Positions 1 through 9,084 of a stretch of 64,000 nt of DNA are shown piece after piece; the stretch's first letter is position 1, and each line of letters starts with the position of its first letter. Made by a program: the position numbers and the translations under genes. The stretch is taken from positions 62,001-126,000 of the forward strand of contig NZ_JADNBB010000013.1 in NCBI RefSeq assembly GCF_015550595.1, read 5' to 3'. This DNA is from Parabacteroides goldsteinii. GTDB lineage: Bacteria > Bacteroidota > Bacteroidia > Bacteroidales > Tannerellaceae. The notes beneath the pieces were generated by a model that saw only the letters and a program-made list of their open reading frames with translations, was not told the origin of the DNA and ran no database searches.

Positions 1-1684
1 TTTTGCCTACTTCATGTAATAACTCTTCGTCGATCGGCTTCAGATAAATCATGTCGTAGTGGGCAACCGATATGCCTTCACCCTTCATTTCACTGATGGC
101 TTTTATAACTTCGTTTCCGATCGGACCCAAGGTCAGAATAGCTATGTCGTCTCCTTCGTTCAATTTTTTTCCTTTGCCGATGGGCAGTGCCTGCATCTTA
201 TTTCGCCAATCCCTCATTTCTCCCTTACCTCGCGGATAACGGATCACAAATGTTCCCGGAGCTTCTTTATATCCGGTGTACATCAGGTTTCTCAGATCCA
301 GTTCATTGAGAGGGGAGGCGATGGTCAGGTTCGGGATGGGGCGGAGGTAAGCGAGGTCGAACATTCCGTGATGTGTGGCTCCGTCTTCACCTACCAGTCC
401 GGCGCGGTCGAGGCAGATCACCATATGCAGCTTTTGCAGTGCCACATCATGGATCAGGTTGTCGTATGCACGTTGCATAAACGACGAGTATACATTACAG
501 AAAGGGATCATCCCTTCTTTGGCCAGTCCGGCGGAGAAGGTCACTGAATGTCCTTCCGCAATCCCGACGTCGAATGCGCGTTTGGGGAATGCTTTCATCA
601 TATGGATCATCGAACTGCCTGTCGGCATGGCGGGGGTAATTCCCACGATCCGTTCGTCTTGTTCGGCCAGTTCTACCAGCGTATGTCCGAATACATCCTG
701 ATACAGTTGCGGTTCATCCAGATTGTGTATAATGATGCGTTCTCCGGTTTCCTTGTTAAACTTGCCGGGAGCATGCCATTCGGTGGCCGACTCTTCCGCA
801 GGTTTGAAACCTTTGCCTTTCTTTGTTTTAATATGTAATAACTTAGGACCTTGCAGGTCTTTTATATCGTTCAGCAACTTGATCATGTAGTTTACGTCAT
901 GTCCGTCCACCGGACCGAAGTAACGGATACTGAAACCCTCAAACAGGTTGTGTTGCTGTGTAAGCAATGCCTTCAGGCTATTATTGAAGCGGATGATATT
1001 CCCCCGGCGGTCGTTGTTTATCAGCTTCATCTTTTTCAGGCCGCGATACACGTCGTAACGCATTTTGTTGTATGCCTGGCTGGTTGTGATATCTACCAGA
1101 TACTGGCTTAGTCCTCCCACACAGTTGTCGATAGCCATATCGTTGTCGTTGAGGATGATCAGCAGGTTGTTGGGGTTAGCCGAGGCATTGTTCAGCCCTT
1201 CGAAAGCGAGTCCTCCCGTCATGGCTCCGTCGCCTATTACAGCGATTACGTGGCGGTTCTTTTCTTCTTTCAGCGCTGAGGCGACCGACATACCCATGGC
1301 TGCCGAGATCGAGTTGGAGGCATGGCCTGCAATAAATGCGTCATAGGGACTTTCTTCCGGGTTTGGGAAGCCGCTGATGCCTTTAAATTTACGAAGTGTA
1401 TGGAATGCCTCCCTGCGTCCGGTCAGAATTTTATGTCCGTATGCCTGATGGCCTACGTCCCAGACAATCCGGTCGTATGGGGTGTTGAATACGTAGTGAA
1501 GGGCAACGGTCAGTTCCACCGTTCCCAGGCTTGCACCCAGGTGTCCGGGATTTTCAGAAAGTATATCTATTATGTATTGACGCAACTCTGCACATACTTC
1601 CCCCAACTTTTCCTGGGGCAACTCTCGTAAATCCTCCGGATAGTTAATGACGTTCAATATGTGTTCATCCTTGCTCTCTGTCAT
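1..1684 (-). CDS. dxs: 1-deoxy-D-xylulose-5-phosphate synthase, C-terminus cut by window edge
   Basis: Makes DXP from pyruvate and glyceraldehyde-3-phosphate, the first step of the MEP isoprenoid pathway; cytoplasmic and thiamine-diphosphate dependent. About 561 residues are visible, reading leftwards from ATG at 1682-1684. Near the N-terminus is the HLGAS motif; further on are GDGAMTGG with a downstream NDND (ThDP/Mg site) and, in the pyrimidine-binding domain, [10 protein letters not shown] followed by THHG. The family is usually a little over 600 residues, so only the last part is missing. A TACATTTG -7 box lies just upstream. No neighbour points to an operon inside the window. Confidence 0.96.
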   Translation of the reverse strand, partial: MTESKDEHILNVINYPEDLRELPQEKLGEVCAELRQYIIDILSENPGHLGASLGTVELTVALHYVFNTPYDRIVWDVGHQAYGHKILTGRREAFHTLRKFKGISGFPNPEESPYDAFIAGHASNSISAAMGMSVASALKEEKNRHVIAVIGDGAMTGGLAFEGLNNASANPNNLLIILNDNDMAIDNCVGGLSQYLVDITTSQAYNKMRYDVYRGLKKMKLINNDRRGNIIRFNNSLKALLTQQHNLFEGFSIRYFGPVDGHDVNYMIKLLNDIKDLQGPKLLHIKTKKGKGFKPAEESATEWHAPGKFNKETGERIIIHNLDEPQLYQDVFGHTLVELAEQDERIVGITPAMPTGSSMIHMMKAFPKRAFDVGIAEGHSVTFSAGLAKEGMIPFCNVYSSFMQRAYDNLIHDVALQKLHMVICLDRAGLVGEDGATHHGMFDLAYLRPIPNLTIASPLNELDLRNLMYTGYKEAPGTFVIRYPRGKGEMRDWRNKMQALPIGKGKKLNEGDDIAILTLGPIGNEVIKAISEMKGEGISVAHYDMIYLKPIDEELLHEVGK

Positions 1685-1701
1685 ATCTGCTAATTTTGTG
1701 G

Positions 1702-1709
1702 CAAATGTA
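1702..1709 (-). promoter_or_regulatory. -7 box for dxs
   Basis: TACATTTG on the minus strand matches the Bacteroidetes TAnnTTTG element and sits 17 bases before the dxs start codon. No clear TTG -33 element at the best spacing. Confidence 0.55.
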
Positions 1710-1866
1710 AAGAATTAACGGCACATAAAATAGTTTTAACGGGGCATTTCTTTAGCATAATGGTTAAAACGGGAGGGCTGTAGTGTCTTTATCTGTGGGT
1801 GCTGCAGTTGTTTGGTGTGGCTGTCCGAGTCATTTCCGGTGGGTGTTGCGGCTATTTCCTGGTAGT

Positions 1867-1895
1867 TGCCGCAGCCATTTTTAGTAACTGCGGCA
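1867..1895 (-). terminator. Inverted repeat downstream of PepSY-like gene
   Basis: TGCCGCAG (1867-1874) and CTGCGGCA (1888-1895) form a perfect 8-base stem with a 13-base loop, 11 bases past the stop of the minus-strand gene at 1906. There is no clear U-run on the minus side, so this is only a possible terminator. The 1685-1905 gap holds nothing else except GC-rich, partly repetitive sequence. Confidence 0.35.
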
Positions 1896-1905
1896 GTCAT
1901 TTTCA

Positions 1906-2250
1906 TTATTTGTTCAAGGAAGAAGAACTTTCGAAATAACCGTGTTCCTTCACGACATTCCCTTTGTCGTCGAAATAAACTTTCATTTCTTTCTGTTCAC
2001 GGGTCATCAATACTACCTTGTATTTTACGAATGTACTGTTGTTTGAAACATAAACCGACTTGATCAGGCAATCCTGATACGCTTTGTTCACTCCCTCCTG
2101 TAAGATCTGGGGGATTTCTGTGATGTCGATTTCATAAAACTTATCTGTATTCTCTGTTTGTGCATCGTTACCCGGTGTGTTCTGAGCCTGGATCTGTGAT
2201 GTGCATACGGCGCTTACGGCAATCATTGCCATTAAAATAATCTTTTTCAT
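1906..2250 (-). CDS. Small secreted PepSY-like (putative BLIP-like) protein
   Basis: A 114-residue protein with a clear Sec signal peptide (MKKIILMAMIAVSAV, cleavage probably near IQAQ). The mature part resembles the PepSY-like / DUF2874 family common in Bacteroidetes: FYEIDITEIPQILQEGVNKAY, then alternating strands ending in a VYFDDKGNVVKE type turn. These are periplasmic or exported proteins of unknown role. It is a single gene read leftwards, with a short gap to dxs behind an inverted repeat. The family call is from pattern only. Confidence 0.75.
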   Translation of the reverse strand: MKKIILMAMIAVSAVCTSQIQAQNTPGNDAQTENTDKFYEIDITEIPQILQEGVNKAYQDCLIKSVYVSNNSTFVKYKVVLMTREQKEMKVYFDDKGNVVKEHGYFESSSSLNK

Positions 2251-2602
2251 ACTTTCTTTTTTACCTTAAAAACCTAAAACCTAAATTTACCTATTGCCCT
2301 ATATTATGCAATATCCGTGCCAAAATGCAAGTGTGAGGATGCGTGGAAAAGTAATGTGCTGTAAACTTGTTGCTTATCCGTCTGATATCCCATTCTGTCC
2401 GCAAGATGAAAAACAAACCCGGTGGAAGATATGGGGAAATATTCCCTATCCTTCCGGGGAATTCCACAAATACCCCGTAAACCATCCTCCTTCTCTGATT
2501 GTTTATCTTTTTGCACTCCGGTAGCTGTGTTAAAAAAATTACTACCTTTGTGAACTTGGGATAAATAAACGATTCCGATATATAATTGCAGTGATAATCA
2601 GT
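2251..2602. other. Intergenic region between PepSY-like gene and znuA-like gene
   Basis: About 350 bases between divergent genes. It has short open frames on both strands, but none has a convincing start, codon pattern or family. The only clear element is the -7 box at 2543-2550. I looked for a Zur-type operator and could not name one with confidence. Confidence 0.5.
2543..2550 (+). promoter_or_regulatory. -7 box for the zinc-transport genes
   Basis: TACCTTTG lies 52 bases before the ATG at 2603 on the plus strand. It matches the TAnnTTTG consensus; the -33 element is weak. Confidence 0.5.
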
Positions 2603-3529
2603 ATGAAACAAACGAGTATAATAATCACTTTTCTCTCTATTCTCCTGTTGACAGCCTGTGTAAATAAGCCGACGGAAGGGAATATAGTAACCGTAACGAT
2701 CGAACCCCAACGCTATTTTGCCGAGAAGATTGCCGGGGATAAATTCAAGATAAACTGTGTGGTTCCTGCCGGGCAAAGTCCGGAAACATACGATCCCACT
2801 CCCCAGCAAATGATACAGGTCGGGAAAAGTATCGCTTACCTGCGTATCGGCCCTATCGGTTTCGAACAGGCCTGGATGGATAAGATCCGTGAGAATAATC
2901 CGAAGCTGGAGATATTCGATACTTCCGAAGGAATGAAGTTGCTGACCGATACGGAAGAAGATGCCCATGCGCATGATCATGCTGGTCACGACCACGATGC
3001 CCATGCCGCAGAGGACGCCCATCACCACCATCATCATGGTGGAGTGGACCCGCATATCTGGAGTTCCATCGCCGGTGCTAAAGTCGTAGCCTGGAACACG
3101 CTGAATGCTTTTATCGCATTAGATCCCGATAATACGGAATACTTCTGGAAGAATTATAATGAATTAGTGGATGAAATAGATAAAACGGAAACGGAGATCA
3201 AGCAACTGCTCGATCCGCTGACCGACCGTACTTTTATCATCTATCATCCGGCCTTGACCTATTTTGCCGACGAATTCAACCTGATACAGTTGTGTATCGA
3301 AATGGATGGCAAAGAGCCTTCGCCCGCCCAACTGAAGATGTTGGTGGAGACAGCCCGCGAGAACAACGCCCGTGTAGTCTTTATCCAGCAGGAATTCGAT
3401 CAGAAGAATGCGGAACTGATAGCCAAGGAGACCGGATGTAAACTGACCGTGATTAATCCGTTGGCTTATGACTGGTCGAAAGAAATGATTCATATTGCAA
3501 AAGCATTGGCAGATGGACAAACTCATTGA
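2603..3529 (+). CDS. znuA: Zinc ABC transporter substrate-binding lipoprotein (ZnuA-like)
   Basis: Captures zinc in the periplasm for an ABC importer. The start is taken as ATG 2603 (MKQTSIII) rather than the in-frame GTG at 2591, because it gives a compact lipoprotein signal with lipobox LTAC. Family marks are an early YFAEKIAG region, a His/Asp-rich loop around residues 115-145 ending in six consecutive His (typical of zinc rather than manganese members), GGVDPHIW, and YHPALTYFADEF and the C-terminal EFDQKNAE region. The 308-residue length is normal. The ATPase gene starts inside its 3' end. No permease gene follows. Confidence 0.9.
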   Translation: MKQTSIIITFLSILLLTACVNKPTEGNIVTVTIEPQRYFAEKIAGDKFKINCVVPAGQSPETYDPTPQQMIQVGKSIAYLRIGPIGFEQAWMDKIRENNPKLEIFDTSEGMKLLTDTEEDAHAHDHAGHDHDAHAAEDAHHHHHHGGVDPHIWSSIAGAKVVAWNTLNAFIALDPDNTEYFWKNYNELVDEIDKTETEIKQLLDPLTDRTFIIYHPALTYFADEFNLIQLCIEMDGKEPSPAQLKMLVETARENNARVVFIQQEFDQKNAELIAKETGCKLTVINPLAYDWSKEMIHIAKALADGQTH

Positions 3530-4271
3530 AATAGACAAAATAACAGCCGCCTACGGCAGCAAGGTCGTCTTGAAGGATGTCTCCCTGACCGTATGGAAGG
3601 ACGACTTTCTCGGGATTATCGGACCGAACGGCGGTGGAAAGACAACACTATTGAAGGTGATCCTCGGATTGCTTCAGCCGGTATCCGGTTCTATCCGTTT
3701 TTATCAGGATGGTGTAGCTGTATCTTCTCTGCGTATCGGTTATCTTCCCCAGTTGAATAATATCGACCGGAAATTTCCGATCTCGGTATGGGAGGTGGTC
3801 GCTTCCGGACTAGCCGCCGAAAAGCCCCGTTTCCGTTCGTACACGGGAGCCCAGAAATTACGTATCGACGAGGTGATCCGGCAAATGGGGCTCGAAGAGC
3901 TTTACACCCGATCGATCGGTGAATTGTCCGGTGGACAGCTGCAACGCGTTCTGTTGGGGCGTTCCATTGTTTCCCGTCCCCAGTTATTAATCTTGGACGA
4001 ACCTAATTCGTATGTCGACAAACGATTTGAGTCGCGTTTCTACAAACTGTTGGAGGAGATCAACAAGGAGAGTGCGATCATTCTTGTTTCGCACGATATC
4101 GGTACGGTTCTGGCAATGGTAAAGAATATAGCTTGCGTAAACGAAACATCGCATTATCATTCCGGCGTAGATGTCACCGAAGAGTGGTTGGGTGAGAAAT
4201 ATGCCTGCCCGATTGAACTGATCGGACACGGTAACCTGCCGCACCGGGTATTGAAAACACACGAACATTAA
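3513..4271 (+). CDS. znuC: Metal ABC transporter ATP-binding protein (ZnuC-like)
   Basis: ATPase subunit that would power import of the metal bound by the preceding lipoprotein. The start is ATG 3513 (MDKLIEIDKI), overlapping the znuA-like gene by 17 bases, which suggests translational coupling. Visible motifs are Walker A GPNGGGKTT, Q-loop YLPQLNNIDR, signature LSGGQLQR, Walker B LLILDEP followed by NSYVD, and the switch His in VSHD. Length (252 residues) is usual. The third part of the importer, the ZnuB permease, is absent from the next 5 kb, so it must be encoded elsewhere or replaced. Confidence 0.9.
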   Translation: MDKLIEIDKITAAYGSKVVLKDVSLTVWKDDFLGIIGPNGGGKTTLLKVILGLLQPVSGSIRFYQDGVAVSSLRIGYLPQLNNIDRKFPISVWEVVASGLAAEKPRFRSYTGAQKLRIDEVIRQMGLEELYTRSIGELSGGQLQRVLLGRSIVSRPQLLILDEPNSYVDKRFESRFYKLLEEINKESAIILVSHDIGTVLAMVKNIACVNETSHYHSGVDVTEEWLGEKYACPIELIGHGNLPHRVLKTHEH

Positions 4272-4283
4272 TTTTCTTTTTCC

Positions 4284-4490
4284 ATGTTACACCCACTTTG
4301 TTTAATCTCATTGCCGGAAATCGGCGTTATCGTTGGCATCGCAGTAATTCTGTTTGGTTGTAAGGCGGTTTCACAGAACCCTTTTATCAGCCGGGGACAG
4401 AAGGTTGTCTGGATATTGCTTATTGTCGTACTCAACTGGATCGGCTTGTTGTGGTACTACTATACTTATTATATGAAGAATAAAGACTGA
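4284..4490 (+). CDS. Small two-helix membrane protein, PLDc_N type
   Basis: A 68-residue protein with two hydrophobic helices (about residues 12-28 and 42-60) separated by a polar turn QNPFISRGQKVVW. The order, the Lys-Val-Val-Trp entry to helix 2 and the LNWIGLLWYY tail match the PLDc_N domain, which occurs alone as a small inner-membrane protein of unknown role. It sits 12 bases after the ABC ATPase and 3 bases before the epimerase gene, so it is likely co-transcribed. It is too small to be the missing permease. Confidence 0.65.
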   Translation: MLHPLCLISLPEIGVIVGIAVILFGCKAVSQNPFISRGQKVVWILLIVVLNWIGLLWYYYTYYMKNKD

Positions 4491-4493
4491 TAT

Positions 4494-5501
4494 ATGAAGA
4501 TATTGATTACAGGAGCAAGCGGTTTCATCGGCGGTTTTCTGGTGAAGGAAGCGTTGCGCAGAGGCTATGAAACCTGGGCGGGTGTACGTGCAACAAGCAG
4601 CCGTGAAAACCTGCAGGATGAACGGATACGTTTTATCGACCTGAAATATAATAATCAGGAGGCGTTGACTGCCCAATTGACGGATTTTGTCCGCGAACAG
4701 GGTGCCTGGGATTATGTGATCCATAATGCCGGCCTGACCAAGACATTAGATAAGAAGAACTTCTTCCATATTAACGCTGAAAATACGCATCACTTCATAG
4801 AAGCTCTGGCCGCTGCCGGGTGTAAGCCGAAAAAGTTTCTTTTGATGAGCAGCCTGAGTAGCTATGGACAGGGAGACGAAACAACTTTCCGCCCGATCTG
4901 TCTGGATGATCCGCAGCAACCCGATACGGCTTATGGGAAGAGTAAATTGGTGGCGGAGAACTATGTGCGCAGCCAGTCGCATTTCCCTTATGTGATCCTG
5001 CGTCCGACCGGTGTATATGGTCCCGGTGAGAAAGATTATTTTATGGAGATCAAAAGTGTAAAGTCAGGCTTTGATTTTGCCGTAGGCTTTATTCCCCAGC
5101 GTATCACCTTTATTTATGTTAAAGATCTGGCAACTGTGGCTTTCCTTGCTTTGGAGAATGAAGCCGTTCGTAACCGCCATTACTTTGTGGCCGATGGGGA
5201 TGTATATACCGACGAATCGTTTGCACGGATGATACAAGATATACTCGGAAAGAAACGGGTGTTACATGCCCGTATACCGTTGGGACTGGTCAATGTGGCC
5301 TGCCATTGTTCCGAATGGATCGGTAAGTTGCTGAACAAGAGTATGACACTTAACACCGATAAATATATCATCCTGAAGCAACGCAACTGGATTTGTGATG
5401 TTACGCCGCTTCAGGATGAACTTGGTTTTACTCCTGAGTATCCTTTACGTAAAGGATTGGAGGAAAGTATCGAATGGTACCGGAAAGAAGGGTGGTTGTA
5501 G
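4494..5501 (+). CDS. NAD-dependent epimerase/dehydratase (extended SDR)
   Basis: A 335-residue Rossmann oxidoreductase acting on a nucleotide sugar or similar substrate. It has the N-terminal GASGFIGG NAD-binding motif, VIHNAGLTK, the catalytic Ser region SSLSSYG, YGKSK (Tyr-x3-Lys catalytic pair) and RPTGVYGPG. The 3' end stops one base from the convergent DUF2807 gene. Its substrate cannot be told from sequence. It is probably the last gene of the run beginning at the znuA-like gene, given gaps of 3-12 bases. Confidence 0.88.
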   Translation: MKILITGASGFIGGFLVKEALRRGYETWAGVRATSSRENLQDERIRFIDLKYNNQEALTAQLTDFVREQGAWDYVIHNAGLTKTLDKKNFFHINAENTHHFIEALAAAGCKPKKFLLMSSLSSYGQGDETTFRPICLDDPQQPDTAYGKSKLVAENYVRSQSHFPYVILRPTGVYGPGEKDYFMEIKSVKSGFDFAVGFIPQRITFIYVKDLATVAFLALENEAVRNRHYFVADGDVYTDESFARMIQDILGKKRVLHARIPLGLVNVACHCSEWIGKLLNKSMTLNTDKYIILKQRNWICDVTPLQDELGFTPEYPLRKGLEESIEWYRKEGWL

Positions 5502-5502
5502 G

Positions 5503-6306
5503 TTAATCTACTTTCTTTACGGAACCTAACCCTGCCCTATCCTCTCTGATGGAAGGGTTCCCTTTATATTTTACCGTGCCCATGCCGGCAATCTCGACGT
5601 TGAGCTGGTCCTTTGCAAAAGTTTCGATCGTGCCTTTTCCGGCTATCTCGCACGATAAAGTCGAGAGTTCGTAATCGAAGGCATGCACTTTGCCCATGCC
5701 GGCAATCTCGAATTCGGCCTTTTCGCCTGCGCCTTTCAGGTTGAATGTGCCTTTTCCGGCTATCTCCCCTTTAAACACTCTTGCATACAGGGCATCTGCG
5801 TTTAGCGTACTTTTACCGGCTACACTTACCTCCATTTGGTCGACTGTCACTGTATCTCTTAACTCTATTTTCGTATTGCCTGCCGTTCTGAATTTCACTT
5901 TCTCGTTTGACGCAAATTTGCCGTTCAGATTAAACACTTCGATTCCGGCCATATCCGCTTTTTTCAATGAAGAAGAGTTGGTGGTGATGGTAAACTCTGT
6001 CGAACGGAGTCTGATCGACTTTTGGCTACGGTCTTTTGGACGGATAACCAGTTTGTTGTCTTTTGTTCCGAACTCAAACAAATCGTAAATATTTTGATCG
6101 ACCGTTACCGTCAGAGCGGGAGCAGATTCCTGCTGTGAATAATTGAATATGATTGAAGTGCCTTGTACCTCAATCGCATCGTAATCGGTGATATCGATTG
6201 TCTGGGTAATTACGTTTCCGTTGCCTTTGACAGACGGCATGAAGATACATCCCGAAGTGAATAACAGGATGACGGACAGTACAGATAAATAGAGTGTTGT
6301 TTTCAT
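5503..6306 (-). CDS. DUF2807 (head GIN) surface/periplasmic lipoprotein
   Basis: A 267-residue protein of the DUF2807 family, a repeating beta-structure of adhesin or polymer-binding type. The lipobox TSGC ends a signal peptide at about residue 20. The family start VKGNGNVITQTIDITDYDAIEV follows, and the repeat core carries AGMG/AGKG turns (AGIEVFN, AGNTKIE, AGKSTLN, AGKGTFN, AGMGKVHA). It is second in a two-gene operon, 9 bases after the DUF2807 gene at 6316, and one of four paralogues in 3.5 kb. No enzymatic residues are recognisable. Confidence 0.85.
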   Translation of the reverse strand: MKTTLYLSVLSVILLFTSGCIFMPSVKGNGNVITQTIDITDYDAIEVQGTSIIFNYSQQESAPALTVTVDQNIYDLFEFGTKDNKLVIRPKDRSQKSIRLRSTEFTITTNSSSLKKADMAGIEVFNLNGKFASNEKVKFRTAGNTKIELRDTVTVDQMEVSVAGKSTLNADALYARVFKGEIAGKGTFNLKGAGEKAEFEIAGMGKVHAFDYELSTLSCEIAGKGTIETFAKDQLNVEIAGMGTVKYKGNPSIREDRAGLGSVKKVD

Positions 6307-6315
6307 ATCGTTATA

Positions 6316-7101
6316 TTATTTGACTTCTTCTACGCTACCTTTTCCAATTACTTTCTGCTGGACGGCAGTCGGGCCTTTGTAACGGATATTCCCCTTACCG
6401 ACAATATTGGCTTTCAGATTGTTGGTCGGGTGAACTTCCATTGTTCCGTTACCGGTCATTTTACAGCTCAGTTCGGGTACATCTACACCAAAGGCCATGA
6501 TCTCGCCACTGCTGGTGATGCTGTATTCGCCTTCTTTGGCTTTTCCTTTTTTCAGGTTGATCGTACCGGAACCGTTGATGCTGCATTCCAGCTTATCGGC
6601 CTGCAACTCGTTAACGACCATATTAGCGCTACCGGATACATTCAGCTCTAGCTTTCCTACTTTAACGGCTTCTTTCAGTTGAACCAGACAGTTGGAGTTG
6701 GCCTTAACCTTCACCTCATCCCCGGTAATCGTACTATTAACCATGAAATTAGCATTCCCCGAGGCTTTCACCTCTTTCAGCCATTTTGAACTTGTTTTTA
6801 CAATGAACTTGGTATAATGATCTACTTTTGCTCCTTTAAAGCCAATAGAGAGTTCCCTGTCTTTTATATTGATATTAACGAACTCATGCAAGTTCTCATC
6901 GACCGTTACTTCGATATACGGTTCTGCATCCGACTGTTCGTAATTAAAATCAATAACACCATCGATTTTGATCGTATTAAATTCATCGATCTTTATCTTC
7001 TTAGTGGTAAGAGTTCCGTTTCCCTTTACATGATCTGCTGCGTGGACTGTGAATAACAACCCTAATAACATGATAATAGATAATAAGCCTTTTGTTCTCA
7101 T
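6316..7101 (-). CDS. DUF2807 exported protein
   Basis: 261 residues with a Sec signal peptide cleaved near VHAAD. The DUF2807 start is HVKGNGTLTTKKIKIDEFN, followed by degenerate GSG/SGN turns that mark each rung. Unlike the gene at 5503 it has no lipobox, so it is probably periplasmic or surface-released. It is the first gene of a two-gene operon; a TATTTTTG -7 box lies 61 bases upstream. Function of the family is unknown; cell-envelope or adhesion roles are only proposed. Confidence 0.85.
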   Translation of the reverse strand: MRTKGLLSIIMLLGLLFTVHAADHVKGNGTLTTKKIKIDEFNTIKIDGVIDFNYEQSDAEPYIEVTVDENLHEFVNINIKDRELSIGFKGAKVDHYTKFIVKTSSKWLKEVKASGNANFMVNSTITGDEVKVKANSNCLVQLKEAVKVGKLELNVSGSANMVVNELQADKLECSINGSGTINLKKGKAKEGEYSITSSGEIMAFGVDVPELSCKMTGNGTMEVHPTNNLKANIVGKGNIRYKGPTAVQQKVIGKGSVEEVK

Positions 7102-7138
7102 AATTTATTTGTTTAGTATTGCCTATCCTTTTAATAGA

Positions 7139-7169
7139 CGCATCAAGGATGCGGTTGGTTACAAAAATA
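7139..7169 (-). promoter_or_regulatory. Promoter and leader hairpin for the 6316-7101 operon
   Basis: TATTTTTG (7162-7169, minus) is a -7 box. Downstream, CGCATC (7139-7144) and GATGCG (7148-7153) form a tight 6-base hairpin with a 3-base loop in the predicted leader. Confidence 0.45.
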
Positions 7170-7253
7170 GGGGTAATTTAATTTATAATTCCTACATTCA
7201 GTGAACTTTTATCAGGAAATAAATCGTGAGACAACGTTTATACCAATAAAAAT

Positions 7254-7305
7254 AACCCGGAGACTACTTTTCTGCAAACACTTGCGTGAAAAGTAATTCC
7301 GGGTT
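7254..7305 (-). terminator. Terminator of the 9005-7330 DUF2807 operon
   Basis: The outer stem is AACCCGGA/TCCGGGTT (7254-7261 with 7298-7305). The inner stem TACTTTTC/GAAAAGTA (7265-7272 with 7288-7295) is also perfect. The minus strand continues into ATTTTTATT, a suitable U-rich tail. Confidence 0.75.
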
Positions 7306-7329
7306 TTATACAACTCTCCCTATATTGTA

Positions 7330-8166
7330 TTAGTTCACATGATTGATATCGCTGCCACCACTTGCACTCTTATTTACTTTCGGATCGCCTTTGTACCTAA
7401 TGTCGCTACCGCCACTAGCTGAGGCATCCAGACTTTCGGTTACAGTGGTTTCGATGTCGCTGCCACCGCTGGAAGCACAGTCTAATCTCTTCACGACGAA
7501 GTTGTATGCATTGATATCGCTACCACCACTGCTACGGTATAATCCGCTATTTGCGTTACCGGCTAAAGAGACATCGCTGCCACCGGATGTACGGACTTCA
7601 ATTTCATCACATTCCAGATCGGTGGCTTTCAGGTCGCTACCACCACTCAGACTGAATTTGCACAAACCGGATATACGAACCGGATTTTTCAAATAGACAT
7701 CGCTACCACCGGAAGAACTTATTTCCAGGTTATCAGTCGTAAGATCGCTTTTCAGATAGAAATCGGTACTACCTGATGTGCTCAGCTTGGTTAATCCACT
7801 GGAATGTCCGTTTATTTCCAGAGCGGTCGGGGATATTTGGCTCCCTTTCTTTGCTTCTATCATCAGAATACCGTCGGTAGATTCGATCTTTAATGCAGAA
7901 AGCAGATTCTCATCAATCTTGATTTTCAGGCCTGCATTGCCTTTCTGCTGGCTATAATTGAATACGGGCGATTTGAATTTCTGCCCCCAGGAAAACAATC
8001 CATTAATCCCGGAAGAACCTATCCCTTGCCCTATTCTTATCTCTGTAAAATCAGATACATTGATCTCTTTAGTGATGATATTACCGTTCCCTTTCACTCC
8101 TCTTGCATGACACGAAATCAGTCCCAGTGTCATTAATCCGATGAATGCTAATGCAATTGCTCTCAT
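7330..8166 (-). CDS. DUF2807 lipoprotein with SGGSD repeats
   Basis: 278 residues. The lipobox LISC ends the signal peptide at about residue 19, and VKGNGNIITKEINVSDFTEIRI opens the DUF2807 domain. The C-terminal two-thirds is built on seven GGSD turns (GGSDV, GGSDL, GGSDI and so on) spaced roughly 15-25 residues apart, a regular beta-stack whose turns might bind metal or sugar. It is second in a two-gene operon, 26 bases after the gene at 8193, and followed by a strong terminator. The turn sequence differs sharply from the AGMG and SGS turns of its paralogues. Confidence 0.86.
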   Translation of the reverse strand: MRAIALAFIGLMTLGLISCHARGVKGNGNIITKEINVSDFTEIRIGQGIGSSGINGLFSWGQKFKSPVFNYSQQKGNAGLKIKIDENLLSALKIESTDGILMIEAKKGSQISPTALEINGHSSGLTKLSTSGSTDFYLKSDLTTDNLEISSSGGSDVYLKNPVRISGLCKFSLSGGSDLKATDLECDEIEVRTSGGSDVSLAGNANSGLYRSSGGSDINAYNFVVKRLDCASSGGSDIETTVTESLDASASGGSDIRYKGDPKVNKSASGGSDINHVN

Positions 8167-8192
8167 ACTGTTTTTCCTTTTAAGTTTAATAT

Positions 8193-9005
8193 TTAGTTTG
8201 CTTTTTTCAATTTGCCGGAACCGATAATACTTTTGCTGGTAGTCGGATCCCCTTTGTAATATACGTTTCCGCTTCCTACGATATTTGCTTCCAGACGGTC
8301 TTTGGCATAAGCCTGGATATTACCGCTACCGGCAATATTACATTCCACTTTGCCTGTGGCACAATCGTAAGCTTTTATACTGCCGCTTGCCGCAAGATTG
8401 TATTCTGCTTGTTCGGCCTTCCCTCCTATCTGGATAAAACCACTACCGGCCAGGCTGCATTCAACACCTCTCAGATCGATATCCGATGCAACAACGCTAC
8501 CCGAACTTGCCAGATTTACCTCCAGCTTGTTTCCTTCCACTTTCTTCTTCAGCAGGATATTTCCGCTACCGGCCATATTGATTTCCAGTTTGCTTATATT
8601 TATCGGGCTGGCGATAATGAAGTCACCGGAAGAGACTACGTTCAGCTCTTTTATCTCACGCGAATTCGTTACCACCTTGAATGTAGTCGGATTCAGGTTG
8701 TAAGTATTTCCGTTGCGGCCACTTTCGTTTATTCTCTTCGGGCCGACTTTCAACTCTTTGCCTTCCACATTTATTTTAAGCAAAGGGAACAGGTTTTCGT
8801 CGATGGTGACTTTCAGATAAGGAGCCGCATCCGATTGTTCGTAGACAAACTCCATGACACCTACTGTCGATATCTCGTTATAATCGTCGATTGAAACCGT
8901 TTTTGTAATTACATTCCCGTTTCCATCTACTGTTTTTTCAGTGACGGCAGATCCCGCCAGTGTGGTCAGGAGGCAGGCGATAAGAAGAAGTACTTTTGTT
9001 TTCAT
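8193..9005 (-). CDS. DUF2807 exported protein
   Basis: 270 residues with a Sec signal peptide ending near LAGSAV. The family opening is DGNGNVITKTVSIDDYNEI. The core has repeated ASSG, AGSG and ASGS turns, ending in GSGNVYYKGDPTTSKSIIGSG. It is the first gene of the second DUF2807 operon. Upstream lies a separate promoter-terminator unit (9085-9252), so either that unit is an independent RNA or this gene is controlled by attenuation in its leader. Confidence 0.86.
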   Translation of the reverse strand: MKTKVLLLIACLLTTLAGSAVTEKTVDGNGNVITKTVSIDDYNEISTVGVMEFVYEQSDAAPYLKVTIDENLFPLLKINVEGKELKVGPKRINESGRNGNTYNLNPTTFKVVTNSREIKELNVVSSGDFIIASPINISKLEINMAGSGNILLKKKVEGNKLEVNLASSGSVVASDIDLRGVECSLAGSGFIQIGGKAEQAEYNLAASGSIKAYDCATGKVECNIAGSGNIQAYAKDRLEANIVGSGNVYYKGDPTTSKSIIGSGKLKKAN

Positions 9006-9084
9006 CTGTCTTTATTTTTAGTTCTTTCTTTATAAGACGAACGTAATCCGGTTTCGGTTGCATATCTGAAGAACTTTTTTTAGA

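Noticed and set aside
2294-2524. Short open frames on both strands before the znuA-like gene
   Set aside because: No family, poor codon pattern, mutually overlapping; treated as intergenic.
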